Shown here: one piece after another, positions 42,999 to 55,194 of the stretch
Numbering within the stretch: the stretch's first letter is position 1
Layout: the number at the start of each line of letters is the position of its first letter
Assembly: GCA_030765055.1 (NCBI GenBank)
Contig: CM060947.1
Coordinates: 259,649,637 to 259,713,636, forward strand
Length of the DNA stretch: 64,000 nucleotides
Direction of reading: 5' to 3'
Source of the DNA: Mantis religiosa
Lineage: Eukaryota > Arthropoda > Insecta > Mantodea > Mantidae
The notes under the pieces: generated by a model
What the model saw: only the letters and a program-made list of their open reading frames with translations
Told to the model about the DNA's origin: nothing
Databases searched by the model: none
Position numbers and translations under genes: made by a program

Positions 42999-43926
42999 TT
43001 TATGATACTATCTGTCAAACTAGTCCAGTGGCACCATCTCTATGTGAGGCGCGGTATTTATCAGCCGAACCTTGTAGCCTTGGTTGAGGGAATTTTTTGT
43101 GAAATGTTGATATCCTTTCCTTAGTGGACGGTGAAATTAAATACAAACATTAGTATTTAACCAACATTTGTGTTTGCTCAAACACAAATGAGATTCTGAA
43201 TACATCTATTTCCAGTGAATACAAATTTGTCAGCTACGAAACAAATGAATGCATACCACCTCTAATGAATTAGAAAGGAACTCTGTGTGTGATTAACTAA
43301 AATCCGCTTTAGGAATTTTATCAGAGTATTTGTATAAATTAAAACTATGTAAAAAATAAAAGTTTACTCAAAACCACAATACACTAAACTGAACTTCAAA
43401 CAGAATAATAATAAAACCCCAAAACAGAAATAAAAAGAAGCATGTTGATATATTAACTCTTGGATTTGACGCGTGAGTTGTTCAACTGTTAAAAAAGTTG
43501 AAATGGAAATGCTTACAAAAAGCAGTACTCTGTCAACACAGGTAATAGTGTAAGAGCAAGCGTTACCTTGTTTTCTATTTGTAGTAGTTCAATTGTCAGT
43601 GTTTCATTAACTTAATATATCGCTAGAAAAAATTGTGTGACTACTACATAATCTAATTTATAAAGAGATTATACACCTGTATATTAATACAAAAAAAAAT
43701 CTAACAAAAAGCTAAAAATGAGACGTGATTTAACGTTGCTGCTTATATTTGAATTGCTACACTGTCAGTAACTTCAATTTTTTTATAAAACTGCATCGCT
43801 GATTTGTTGCCATGGTGATTATATCTCACCGCTTCTATGGTGCTTTAGCCGCATAGATATTACAGGGAATACACAGGCTTAAGGCTGTGCACCTGAAACA
43901 AACACAAAAGTCTGCAATTTTTAACG
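42999..43926. other. Unassigned AT-rich DNA
   Basis: No recognisable feature is seen between two M1 copies. Confidence 0.4.
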
Positions 43927-43928
43927 TA

Positions 43929-45152
43929 CGAGGGTTGTTAAATAAAGAATGATCATTATTTTTCTCACAAAAATTCAATCTTATTATATTCTGTTAGCTT
44001 AATGTGAAACAAACAGGCCGTAGGAGTTTCGTTGCTGTTACTCCTGGTTCCCGCCTGTGAGAACCAGGCAAGTACAGACATGTTCAGTATCGCTGACCGC
44101 TAAAATGGAGGTAAAACGCGAGGAATAAAATGCAGCTTTGAAATTCTGCTTTTTTCTCAACAAATCTTCAGTTGAGGCCTATACAATGTTACAGGAAGCC
44201 TATGGAGAGTCTGTTCTTCCCTACAGCACAGCTCGAAGGTGGTTTAGAATGTTTAAAGAGGGGAGGGAGACAATCTATTTCAAAGGAAGGTGGACGCGGT
44301 GCTCCAGCTACTGCTCTTACGGAAGAAAACATCAACACTGCTGCTGCCATTGTGAGAGAGGATCGACGAATTACCTTAAGAAACTTTCTGAAATACTGAA
44401 CATTTCATTGGGTGCCATCCATACGTTGGTGACAGAAACATTACACATGAGACGTGTTTGTGCGCGATGGGTTCCAAGACTGTTGATTAACGAACAAAAG
44501 GACATACACATGCAGGTCTGTATGCAGTTAAAGTTAATGTTAGAGGAAGATCCGAAGTTTCTTCCAAACGTAATCACTGATGATGAAACTTGGCTACATC
44601 ATTTTGATCCTGAGAGCGAAGAGGAAAGCTCAGTGTCGAAATCTCCTTCATCACCAACCCCCCAAAAAGCAAAAGTGGTTGCTTCTTCTGGGAAAGCTAT
44701 GGTCATCTCATTCTTTGATATTCATGGAATGGTTTATCAGCATGTTGTACCTACACACACATCAGTAACTGGATAATATTACAGGGATGTCCTGAAAAAA
44801 TTGCAAGTCCATATCAGGCACAAAAGACCATATTTCCGTGAAGCAGGCTGGATGCTACACCACGATAATGCGTGGCCGCATATTGCCAATGTTGTTGTTG
44901 ACTATCTTCCAAAAATCAACGTGAAGTGCATTCCTCACCCTCCCTATAGTCTGTATTTAGCCCCATGTGACTTTTTTTCTACTACCTAACTTGAAGAAAC
45001 GCCTTCGGGTGAGACATTATCCATCATGGGAAGCAGTGGTGAAGGCTGCGGAGGCGATTTTTAAGGATCTCTTCTAAAAAAATAGTTTCCAGCATGTCTT
45101 TGAAGATTGGCAGAAACGCTGGTACAGGTGTATCGCATTCAGGGGCGACTAT
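43929..45152 (+). pseudogene. Mariner M1-c, most complete DD34D transposase copy
   Basis: The left terminus CGAGGGTTGTTAAATAAAG at 43929 is preceded by TA; the right terminus is missing. An open frame at 44138-44776 gives 'NKSSVEAYTMLQEAYGESVLPYSTARRWF', then about 30 residues out of frame. It returns to frame at 'LSEILNISLGAIHTLVTE', so two compensating indels are present. 'ARWVPRLL' and 'ITDDETWLHHFDPES' (first Asp) follow. A CAA-to-TAA-type stop at 44774 ends the frame. After it come 'WMLHHDNAWPH' (second Asp) and 'YLAPCDFF' (third Asp), 34 residues apart. All three catalytic Asp survive although the frame is broken. Confidence 0.9.
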
Positions 45153-45159
45153 TTTTCAG

Positions 45160-46015
45160 CTAAAAAGAAAATGGCAACCATCCAAATGACCATGAATGAG
45201 ACACATCTTAGTTATGGTAATGTATGGACAGACTGCACATATCCAAGGTGTCTGCACGTTGGGTTCCACGTTTGCTGCAAAAGCAAACAGCGCGTGACCA
45301 TTCAAGACAGATGCCGATACTGTTGGAACAGGATGAAGATGATCTATTTTATTGTCTGGTGACTATGGATGAAATCTGATTCTATCAGAGTAATCCAGAG
45401 ACAAAGACCATGAGCATGGAATGGAAACATGCCGATTTCCCTTTCCCGAAAGGGCAAACGGGCGAAAGTCAGATGGGAAGTTCATGAGGTTCAAACTGAA
45501 AAGTTTTCTGTGTCTGTCGTGGAGTCATCCTTACAGATTATCTTGCCAAGGATCAAACGATCACTGGCAGATACCTACTACTGCAATCTTCTGGACAAGC
45601 TATGAGCAGCTATGATTAAGAAACGATGCGGTATGCTCTCCAAAGCTGTTCGTCTTCTGTCTGACAATGTACCAGCTCATTCATCTCAAGTTGTAGTTGA
45701 CAAAACAAGTGAATGTAGCTTTGAGATCTTACAGCATCCAACATTTTCGCCCGATCTCGCACCAAGTGACTTTCTTGTTCCCTAAAATGAGGAATCCGTT
45801 GCGTGGTCGCCGATTTGACAACACAAATGACGTCATTAATGAACTGGAAGGCTGATTTAAAGCGAATTCTGCAGACTTCGACAATGAAGGTATCCGGAAG
45901 ATCAACAAAGGTGTGGGAAAACGTGTAAATCTGCATGATGACTACGTAGAAAAGAACTAACAAGCACATAACAACACAAACTATCATATTTTTAAAAAGG
46001 TGATAAATTAAACAT
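45160..46015 (+). pseudogene. Mariner M2 transposase pseudogene
   Basis: It abuts M1-c but belongs to another mariner lineage. 'SKVSARWVPRLLQKQ' is followed by 'CLVTMDEI' (first Asp, W lost) and 'NPETKTMSMEWKHADFPFPK'. Then come 'YYCNLLDKL', 'VRLLSDNVPAHSSQVVVDK' (second Asp), 'FSPDLAPSDFLVP' (third Asp) and a C-terminal 'VNLHDDYVEKN'. Several stops and frame changes are present, and the N-terminal DNA-binding part is missing. Confidence 0.85.
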
Positions 46016-47109
46016 TACGACATCCCCGTGTAAAGTTACTTGAATATTTCTAATTTAACAAACAGTATAAAGGCGCTTTTAATATCTCAGCTGTAACAGC
46101 GTTTTACTCCGGTAAACACAGCCATGATTTGAAAGCTTCATCATACAAGGGGAGTTAATAGCCCTGAATTATAGGATGTTTACTTTCGATATCGGGACTA
46201 AGACATTTTGTGCTGGGATGGTTTAAAAAATGGAAGATCGCCTATCACAGCACGTAGTTAGATAACTCCGCCACACCCTTCCTGCCTTGAGTCATCATTA
46301 ATCACCATCACCACGCTTCAAAGATCATCGCTTTTTTACTCCAACACTCCTTATACATTTGCATTAATGCTCCATTTATATTTTCGCTCTTCATTTTACT
46401 ACGTGTAGATAAATAAAAGGCGATCGGGTTTCCATCGTTTTACAGCAATACTTGTTTTGTTTTGCTTCTTTTGTTTTCTGTGGCTTTGGCATGAAAAAAA
46501 ATGACTGTAACGTGATTCATTGAAACGTAAGCTTTTAATCTTTGATTGTACTTAATGTCTTCATTTTGTAACACACATGAAGGTGATGGTGAAATAAATA
46601 CACTATTTTTATAACTTACAGCTTCATTCTAAAGCTTTGCTAGTTTATTTCGATCAGTTTTTCCGATTTATACTAACAGTTTATAAAGATATCATTACTT
46701 AACAGTTTTCCTTTCAACCAAAAATTAGTTTTATTTTATCATATTTCTGCGCTGACATTTCCGTGTTTTTAAATCACAAGATATATTACAATTAGAAGAT
46801 TCATTACTGTCGGTTGATGCAAATGTCCCTTTAGCAAAGTTTTTGAAACAGTCCTTGAAAATGGCACAAAAAGGAAAATATCAACGCAGGTAAACCAACA
46901 ATAGAATACTCGGTGCTGTAAAGGTTAGCACCATAGGCCCTACATACCCTCCTATTTCCTCCCCCTTTTTCCTCCATCTCTCTCCTTCATTTCTCTCCTC
47001 CCGCAGTCTCTGCCCCTTTCTTTCACTCTCACGGAGAGTGCTAGAATATTTTACTCAACATGTATTAAAACACAAAAACGATAACGGGTAGAAAAAATCA
47101 TGAGAATTT
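46016..47109. other. Unassigned AT-rich DNA
   Basis: Nothing is recognised apart from a pyrimidine-rich patch at 46940-47030. Confidence 0.4.
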
Positions 47110-47396
47110 GACACATAATCAGAGACTAGAGTTTTTGTTTTTAACGATTTCTTCGCGATTGTTTTGCGATTTTTTTCATTTTTTTTGCGAATTTTCGTGC
47201 TTTTTGCCCTTTTTCCAAGAATAATACTTTTACCGATGAATAAAACACTTTCTATTATATTAGTATAACTAGAAACTTTTAATTTGTTACAAATTTCATA
47301 AATCTAACGTTAATTTAACATTCGTATCTTCTTAGAATGAAGCTAGAAGCCGTGAAAAAGTGTTAACAAATTTAACGAGAGAAATATATAATTTAA

Positions 47397-48633
47397 GGGT
47401 ATGTATGACTGAAATTTTCAAATTCTGAACTAATAATGCTAGCTTTTTCAAATTTATACCATAGGTGTAGTATATTGTAAACATGTTGCAACCTAAATTT
47501 AAACCATTTTTCTCCAGCAGTTTAGAAATTATGATAAATTGTGTATGTTTTTTGTTACGTCACTAAAAAAGTCCCTTGCGACAAAATATTTTGAATTTTG
47601 GTCTAATATTTTAACCCTATGTTCATAATACACATACTTTTTGAAATTGCTCTGGGTTTTTCTGTGTCTCGTTTAGTTTAGGTCACAAAAATTTTTTAAT
47701 TTACAAATTTTCTTTTTTGTCTAAAAAACTGTAAGTTTTGTGTTTGAAAATTAAAAATATATGCTTATATACATTTCACAATAAAACCTAGGGCAATTTC
47801 CATTCCTCATGATATTCTGAACCTGTGTAGGAAATTTCATGAATGTAGTACAAAAACTGCATCGCAAGGAGCATTTTACAGGAAGAAAAATGCTGAAAAT
47901 ATGAACATTGAGAAAACAGCGATTAAAGATTTGATTGCATAACTCACATTAAATTCCACCAGGCTGATAGGCTGGACCCTCAGATTTCTTTTTCCTCTCC
48001 TCTGTTGCTGCTTTTTCCACCTTTTTCTTCTTTAGATGTTGCTTTTCTTCTGTACAACTTCGCTTCTTGCTTTGCAGGATACGAGTCTGATCTCGCTGCA
48101 ATGAAGTTTTTCTTGCTGAGTCTACTACACTTTCACCTCTGATATTTCGCTGCAGCTTCAATGACTTAAGACTACCCATGTTAAACTCACTGATGCTTTT
48201 AATAACAGCAAGATCCAATTTTTGTTTTGATATGAAAACTTCCTTTGGACACTTATTCCATATGACATGATGCAAAGATTCATTGGCATTCTGTGTTTTT
48301 CCTGTTTTGCACCTCCCTAGTAATGTTGTAGAAGCAAGCCTCCGATATATTGGCAACATTTTAGGAACTATTTTGTCTGAAAGCCTTATTTTTCTTTTCT
48401 TGAATTGAAAATTTAAGAACGGAAAACAGACAAAGAATGTGGATGTAGGCAAAAGAGGGCGTGACTCTGACAGAGTTTAAAAGCCACCGACATTTAAATA
48501 AGCATTTAAAAATGGCGTTCGGAGGCAAATTATGCATTTTTCACATTCGGGAATGTCTAAATTATTTTATAGAATTAAAATAAAAAAAGTCATTATTTTC
48601 ACGATTTTCATGAAATTTCAGTCATACATACCC
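47397..48633 (-). mobile_element. Kolobok-like DNA transposon with TTAA flanks
   Basis: It is 1237 bp. The first 21 bases of each end are perfect inverted repeats (GGGTATGTATGACTG…). TTAA flanks both sides (47393-47396 and 48634-48637). In the uninterrupted X copy the site is TCAA (62496-62499), so the insertion duplicated four bases. TTAA duplications occur in the piggyBac and Kolobok superfamilies. The encoded protein fragment does not look like piggyBac and resembles the transposase family often annotated 'Mutator-like' in arthropods. Assignment to Kolobok is an inference. Confidence 0.72.
47949..48452 (-). pseudogene. C-terminal fragment of a Mutator/Kolobok-like transposase
   Basis: A 167-codon frame lies inside the TTAA element. 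'GKTQNANESLHHVIWNKCPKE' and 'LAVIKSISEFNMGSLKSLK' match my memory of a widespread arthropod transposase family (TQNANES…W…CPK). The last 60 residues are Lys/Glu/Arg-rich. The catalytic core that should precede 'RRLASTTLLGRC' is absent, and the remaining space in the element is too small for it. It is therefore a deleted, non-autonomous copy. The frame itself is intact. Confidence 0.65.
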
Positions 48634-49289
48634 TTAACACTTAACAGTGGCATCATCATGCGCACTGAAACAATACCTAAGCGGTGCAACAGTAAACTGA
48701 CACCACAGCACCCGACTGGTCCGTGATACTGAGAACTGTTTGTCGTATGCTAACTGGAAACGTTATTTATTGACTAGCACACCATCAACAGCAAAAAACT
48801 CCTATTATGCTGACTAAAGGTACCGAGAGGCTACTGAACTTCCAGGAAGCTTATCTCAGATATTACATTAACATGAAAATATTGTCCCTCAAGGCTTAGA
48901 ATGTGTTCCGAAATGCCAGAATGTTAAAAAGCGAATACAAATAATACCTCAATGAAAACCGCCCAGATATAGAAGCTAAACTGTTTCCACTGCCTTTACA
49001 GACACGCCGGTCTAGCTGATTTAATTAAGTAGCTTACACCGTCAGCTATTTTGGTGTAACTATCGATTTCATTTCTAAAAGAATAGCTTTCAGTTCCTGA
49101 GCAAAATTTCTTAAATAATCATTTTTGCGATGCCAAGTACTGCAATAGTATAAAGGTACACCAGCAACAATATTTGTTTCTGAAAATTACAGATTGATAA
49201 CAGATCCAGTAATAGAATTTCAATACAGAAGTACTGTGGCTCATCTTGTTTTATCCCAAAATAACTCCTTGAGAACCAAATGTGAAATA

Positions 49290-50190
49290 GGAGGGCTGTT
49301 CAATAAAGAATGAATATAATTTTGTTACGGTCACAATTTGTCCCACTAAAATTCATTGTTATTATATTCTGTTAGCTTAATATGAAACAAACATGCGGTA
49401 GTAGTTTCATTGTTGGTACTCCTGGTTCCCGCCTGTGAGAACCAGGTTAAGTTCAGACATGTTCCTTATCGCCTACCACTGCAATGGAGGTAACATGCAG
49501 TTAAAGTTGATGTTAGAGGAAGATCAGGAGTTTCTTTCAAACGTAATCACTGCTGATGAAACTTGGCTACATCATTTTGATTCTGAGAGCAAACAGCAAA
49601 GCTCAGTGTGGATATCTCCTTCATCACCAACCCCCCAAAAAGCAAAAGTGGTTGATTCTGCTGGGAAAGTTATGGTCATCTCATTCTTTGATATTCATGG
49701 AATGGTTAATCAGTATGTTGTGTTTGCACACACATCAGTAACTGGACAATACTAAGGGGTGTCCTGATACATTGCAAAAGACCACATTTCCGTGAAGCAG
49801 GCTGAATGCGCGGCCGCATATTGCCAAAGTTCTTGCTGGATATCTTGCAAAAATCCATGTGAAGTACATCTCTCACGCTCCCTTTAGTCCGGATTTAGCC
49901 CCATGTGACCTTTTCTACTCTCTAACTTGAAGAAACGCCTTCGTGGGAGGCATTATTCATCATCAGATGCAGTGGTGAAGGCTGCGGAGGCGATTTTGAA
50001 GGGTCTCGCAAAAAATGGTTTCCAGCATGTCTTTGAAGACCAGCAGAAATGCTGAGACAAGTGCATCGCATTTAGGAGAGACTATTTTGAGAAGAACCAT
50101 CAAAATTATGAGGATAAGTAAGGGTGCGTTGTCAAAAAAAAAAAAAAAAAAAAAAAAAAATGTGAGCATTCTTTATTGAATAGCCCTCGG
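49290..50190 (+). mobile_element. Mariner M1-d, internally deleted copy
   Basis: It is about 900 bp with both termini (GGAGGGCTGTTCAATAAAG and, reversed, CGAGGGCTATTCAATAAAG). An open stretch at 49435-49755 has 'NVITADETWLHHF' (first Asp) and 'KVMVISFFDIHGM'. The second catalytic region is deleted too. A 32-base A run lies at 50129-50160. At 49491-49500 the untranslated leader (GGAGGTAAC) joins directly to ATGCAGTTAAAGTTG of the coding region, the same junction as in M1-b. It sits inside repeat X; the empty site is at about 63120. Confidence 0.88.
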
Positions 50191-50499
50191 AAAAGAGAGT
50201 GGTCACTTTGGAAACAGAGTAAGTGCACTTGTAGATCATATCATGGATCCCATTGTTAGAGAAGCAGTACAAGAGAATCTAAAAGTTTGCTGCCGCATGA
50301 CTTTGTCTAAATTGACCTCAACTATGACAAAAGCAACTGATGATATAATAACCATAAAAGCTAGATAATTTGTTTGAACATTCTAGGCTAGGTACTAAAT
50401 CAATATAGCTGATGTAAATTATATAATGTCAGCATTTAAACATCTCAATGCATTTAAAACCAGTGGTGTTACTTGTGATTCTGATTTGTTTCTTTGTTA

Positions 50500-50770
50500 G
50501 ACAGTGTTTTGTGACATTGTTGAACAGCAAATCCATAATGGTAACGATAACAGATTAGATGTAGTAACAGCACTGTTGACATTGAAGGCAAAAGCTGATT
50601 CTTACTACAATTTCTGTAAACAGTCCCTTCAATGTCTTTGGTTGTCGATGAAAAACGCTTATAGTGAGAGATTTTTCTCCACATATAACTTGCTTGTGAC
50701 AGACAAAAGAACAACTATGAAAAGCGAAATTATCACAACTTGTTGTATGCTGAAGTTTTCCGATGTCTGA
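50500..50770 (+). pseudogene. hAT-like C-terminal (dimerisation) fragment in repeat X
   Basis: The open stretch reads '…LDVVTALLTLKAKADSYYNFCKQSLQCLWLSMKNAYSERFFSTYNLLVTDKRTTMKSEII…'. The pattern S-x-E-R-x-F-S-x-x-N-x-x-x-T-D-x-R is that of the C-terminal dimerisation region of hAT transposases. A pyrimidine tract plus AG (TTTGTTTCTTTGTTAG, about 50485-50500) directly upstream looks like a 3' splice site, so this may be a terminal exon. No zinc-finger or catalytic part was found. Confidence 0.55.
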
Positions 50771-51020
50771 TGTGTGAAGTTTGATTTTATTTATGTTACC
50801 TTACTACCTGCTGATTTAAAATGTAATATTTTAATTTGGTAAAATTCGGTTTTAACAGTTCTGCCACTTTAGCTACCTGTTACTTTTCATTACGCATTAA
50901 CTCTTTCCGAAATTTCGCACGAAATTAATGCGAATTTATGGTAAAAAAATCCCACAAAACACCAATTAAAATTATTATTGCGAATTTTATAAATGTCACT
51001 ACATAATCTTGCCTTTGCAC

Positions 51021-51589
51021 ATAATGCTATATTTCTTTGGAGAAATCAAAACTACTAGGCAAGCAGTATATCCGCTTTGGTTGCTAACTCAACCGCGTGC
51101 ATCTTCATTTGTTTCGTCGAGTGTCTTGTTCTGCACCGGAATCCCTTCCAGGAAATCGAAGAAGCGTACACCTGGGCTAGAGATTCCAAAGGGAGAGAAT
51201 AAAACTGGCGCTCTTAATATTTCTATTTCTTATGGTAATTTCCTGTTTCCTGGCTTTTAATGCGCACGTAAAAGGATAATTTCGATCTAAGACCTACTGC
51301 GCATGCGGCGAAGCTAACGGCCAATAGGCTGACATAAATCGTGCATTAAGAGGAGGCCACCTGCTGCCTTTACGAGTTGAGTGAAGGGATGGATATAACG
51401 ACCCCTAATAAAGCTAGTGATGGAGGGAAAGAATGTTCAACATTGATTCATGGCTTTGCACTGACGGCCCCTATGCATCCATACAATCTAAGTGTATAAA
51501 AGACTGATAAATACAAGCGCTTAGTACTTGAAGTAACTTGCAGGGCTGGCCTTCACGTGATTAAAATAAGTCATTCTTCACAATATAAA
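51021..51589. other. Unassigned DNA
   Basis: A small open frame (51009-51260) has no motif. No shared repeat is seen. Confidence 0.4.
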
Positions 51590-52135
51590 AGTACTTGTTC
51601 CTCTATCTACTACAATATAAACATTATCTTATTGTAGTTACAAGGGAATAAAGTAGACTTTAAGTGATAGTCAAATGTTTTATATACAGGACTTTCTCTA
51701 TCCTTGTGCAAACACTTATTGCTCTATCTACTTCAAGATAAACATTATATTATTGTAGTTACAAGGGAATAAAGTAGACTTTAAGTGATATTCAAATGTT
51801 GTATATAAATGATTTTTTCTACTGTTGTACAAACATTTATTTCTCTATCTACTTCAAGATAAGCATCATCTTATTGTAGTTACAAGGGAATACAGTAGAC
51901 TTTAAGTGATAGTGAAATGTTTTATATAAATGATTTTTTCTACTGTTGTACAAACATTTATTTCTCTCTCTACTTCTAGATAAACATTATCTTATTGCAG
52001 TTACAAAGGAATACAGTGGACTTTAAGCGATAATCAAATGTTCTATATACATGACTCTCTCTACTCTTGTACAAACACTTATTCCTCTGTCTACTTCAAG
52101 ATAAACATTATCTTATTGTTCTATTCTCAACCCTA
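51590..52135 (+). repeat. SatA array, about five units
   Basis: The first unit starts with the ACTTGTTCCTCT variant after TATAAAAG. Later units are 118-121 bp. There is no T segment; the array stops at about 52118. Confidence 0.88.
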
Positions 52136-52254
52136 GTAATAAGAAAACTTGTAGAATTCTTAGACATTTTGTAAAATATATCTCTTTGCAAAATTACAAA
52201 CATTTTTTCACACCTTTTATATTGTTGAGTGTTTAATAATATGTAACCCGTGTA

Positions 52255-52510
52255 TGCAAAATGTTTATTATATATATGGAGTCTTCAATGCCATGGCCGG
52301 GATTTGAACCACGGATCACCTGGTTTCCGTCCAGTCGCTCTAACCTATTGAGCTACCATGGCCAACATACCTTCCTGACATTAAATTCTCCATTTGACTC
52401 ATCTTTTCCCTGTAGACCACTAGGGGCTCTTACAACCGAGATACACCGTTTGTGACGACTTACTGTCGTAAGTACCTGTGTCCCAGGCTTCATCATTTAA
52501 CTCTTAATAA
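52255..52510 (-). mobile_element. SINE-3, copy 2 (inverted)
   Basis: The minus-strand tRNA-like head has a B box GGTTCAAATCCC (complement of 52298-52310) and an A-box region TGGTAGCTCAATAGG. Flanking sequence includes ACCACTAGGGGCTCTTAC…GTCGTAAGTACC, shared with 38.3 kb. Confidence 0.8.
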
Positions 52511-52804
52511 TTTAGTTAATTGATGGAAATTAATCATTTCTTCATACTAGCCATATATAGGCTAAGGTCTTTGATAAATGGAGTCAACATGAAAAAAATG
52601 AGTCAAGTAGAGAATTTAATGTCAGGACGGCACGTTGGCCATGGTAGCTCAATACGTTAGGGCGACTAGACGGAAACCAGGAGATCTGTGGTTCAAATCC
52701 CGGCCATGGCATTGAATTTTTCATGTTGACTCCATCTATCGAAGACCTTAGCTTATATATGGCTAGTATGAGGAAATGATTAATTTCCATCAATTAACTA
52801 ATTA
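52510..52804 (+). mobile_element. SINE-3, copy 3, with inverted tail arms
   Basis: The plus-strand tRNA-like head at 52630-52710 has an A box TGGTAGCTCAATACG and a B box GGTTCAAATCC (52690-52700). The tail 52715-52804 is present a second time in inverted orientation at 52510-52598. The head is thus enclosed by arms of about 85 bp that can fold into a long hairpin. Confidence 0.8.
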
Positions 52805-53029
52805 TATATTTCACACGACATACCTGCTCGAAAGGCGCGCAGAGACAAAAGGTCTCACAGCTTCCGACTTATGCGTCTGATGCAAAGAAAGGACGAACGT
52901 GGAGACAATATACAGACATATTCCAAGGTGTATGGGAACCATAGTCTAGTTACTCTTTGGGAACGTGTCCAGGGCAATAACGTGTCAGTCTCGATTGTTT
53001 TCCTTCCTTAATCCAACATCAAACGTTCC

Positions 53030-54530
53030 TTACCAACTGTTCCCTGCAGAATCTCCTCCACTAGTCCTGCTGAACTTAGGCATTTAATTCGCTCTCTTCC
53101 TCTTAAGAAATCACCGGGACACGACTTGATTCCCAATATTGTGTTGAAAAACCTGACAAGTAAGGCACTGGCACATTTGTCTTCAATCCTGAACCTTGTC
53201 TTCGACTTGGCTTTTTTCCTCACACCTGGAAATTGGCTCAAATCATTGTGTTTCACAAACCTAATACACCTAAAAATCTCCCCGACAGATATCGTCCGAT
53301 AAGTTTGCTGCCTACCTTGTCCAAACTCTTGTAAAAGGTTCTCCTTCGTCGTCTCCTTAAATATACCTCTGAAAACCATATCATTGCACCCTTCCAATTT
53401 GGATTTCGTTCTAGACATTCTACCTCTCACCAACTACTACGCTTAACACAAACAGTAATTCATGGTTTTGAGCAACGAAAGCACACAACTGCCCTGTTCC
53501 TCGACGTAGCACAGGCCCTTTATAAAGTTTGGAATGAGGGGTTAATTTTCAAACCGTATAGCATTGGACTTCCACAGTATCTGCTCACTACCATTTGTAG
53601 TTTTATATCAGATCGCACATTTACTGTTCGCATTGGTGGCATGGAGTCATCTCAGCGCCATATTACAGCAGGAGTTCCTTAGGGATCCATATTGGCGCCA
53701 ATCTTATTTAGTATCTATACCTATGACCTTCCTGACTTGGCCCCTACCTCCATAGCCTTATAGGCTGATGATACTGTTTTATATCATTCCGGCACAGATC
53801 TCCCTACCACTATTCACACGCTACAAACCTCTCTTGACTGCCTCGTTGAATGGTTCGATACTTGGCGCATACGTCTAAACACTCAAAAGACCGCAGCTAA
53901 GATTTTTAGCTTACGTCGCATCTCCAACTCTCCCGAATTGCATATTAAGCATGAATCAATTCCCTGGCTACCTCCTACCAGCTCCGTCAAATACCTTGGA
54001 GTAATGCTGGACACTAAACTTACGTGGCGAGCCCATATTGAACGACTCATCTCGTTGGCATCAGGACGACTTTCAAAACTTGGCCCGCTACTTCACAAAC
54101 TCCTCTTGGGATTGACTGCTCTCTGCTTCTCTACAAATCTCTTGTCCGGCCACTTATCACATATGCTTCCCAGGTATGGGGTTCGGCTAGCAACACTCAT
54201 CTCCGAAGGCTACAGGTCCTGCAAAATCGATTTATGCGCATCGCCACGGATGCCCCTTGGTACGTAAGAAATCAAGAACTGCATAAAGAACTTGGTCTCC
54301 TTCCTCTTCACCAGTACATACGTCAGATCGCCTCCCGGTTCTTTTCAAACCTGCCAGATGTTCCAGGAGCTGTGAGGTACGACATCGGCGTACGAACCCG
54401 CCAGCCCACGCGCCTGAAGAGACGACTCCCACAGGATCTCCTCCTTAGTGACTCTGAAGGAAAAAACTATGAATATTGTTTCACAATGACTGTTGTTCTT
54501 ATCTCTTTTATTGCTTGTTGGTTTTAATTA
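53030..54530 (+). pseudogene. LINE-C, Jockey-type reverse transcriptase pseudogene
   Basis: In order on the plus strand: 'LKKSPGHDLIPNIVLKNL' and 'FQFGFRSRHSTSHQLLRL', then 'TTALFLDVAQA' (first catalytic Asp) and 'HITAGVP-stop-GSILAPILFSIYTYDLP' (Gln to TAG at 53680). The polymerase motif reads 'stop-ADDTVLYHS' (Tyr to TAG at 53761; both Asp kept). 'TQKTAAKIFSL', 'SVKYLGVMLDTKLTWRAHI' and a degraded C-terminus follow. Stops and frame changes (about 53330, about 54110) disable it. No endonuclease domain is seen, so the copy is 5'-truncated. Sequence at 52860-53030 may be its upstream part. Confidence 0.88.
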
Positions 54531-54545
54531 ACTTATTTTCTCTTG

Positions 54546-55194
54546 TTTCACAGTGTTAAGAAGATAATAGGAGCCAACTTGGTTTCCCTTACATGTTATT
54601 ATACAGTTCATAGAGATTCAATTAGCCAACAAGGATCTGTAAAGCATGTACTGGTGATCGATCATTGAATAAAAAAAAAACGTTCCTTAAACCAGTTTAA
54701 CAAATCAAAACTAAAATATTTAAAAGTATCGAAAGATAATCGAAGGTTAGGCTGTCATCGATATCACGGAATGTATCGAGTTATCGATATCCCGCTCCTA
54801 TACAACGTGTTCAATGCAAACGACGGAAGATCACCATAGTAACAGCTGCCATGAGAACTCTCCTAACAAAACACATTCGACCGGACGTTGTTTTGTGCAG
54901 TTAGTGCACGCTCCAGGCCTGGACTTTTCCTTTGGGAAGCATGATCATCTTGAGCTGCCACATTGAGTATTCAGAACGGGGCCCTCCGCTGTGTTTACAA
55001 CCAATTACAGCTGATGCAACAGACACGGTGTGATTAGCAGCATCGTGCGCGGCGCCGAGCATCTGAATAAAACCAGCCACACTCTCTTCCTTCCCAATAC
55101 AAATATTAGGTGTAACATCCACACGACTATCCCTACTCACTCTCATACACATTTACTTATACGTACAGACAGCAGGCATTGTAACATTATACTA
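54546..55194. other. Unassigned DNA
   Basis: No gene or shared repeat is seen. ATCGATATC-type motifs lie near 54757-54795. Confidence 0.4.

Larger units (their letters stand above)
47110..51020 (+). repeat. Repeat X, copy 1 (hosts two younger insertions)
   Basis: Three blocks (47110-47392, 48638-49289, 50191-51020) belong to one dispersed repeat. The first two, and the start of the third, align with 62260-63165, where neither insertion is present. The end (50870-51020: …GAAATTAATGCGAATTTATGGT…) aligns with 56975-57003 + 57538-57690. It encodes a hAT-like C-terminus near its right side. Confidence 0.75.

Noticed and set aside
47949..48452. A host gene exon with a Lys-rich tail
   Set aside because: It lies wholly between 21-bp inverted ends with TTAA flanks and is absent from the paralogous empty site, so it is transposon cargo.
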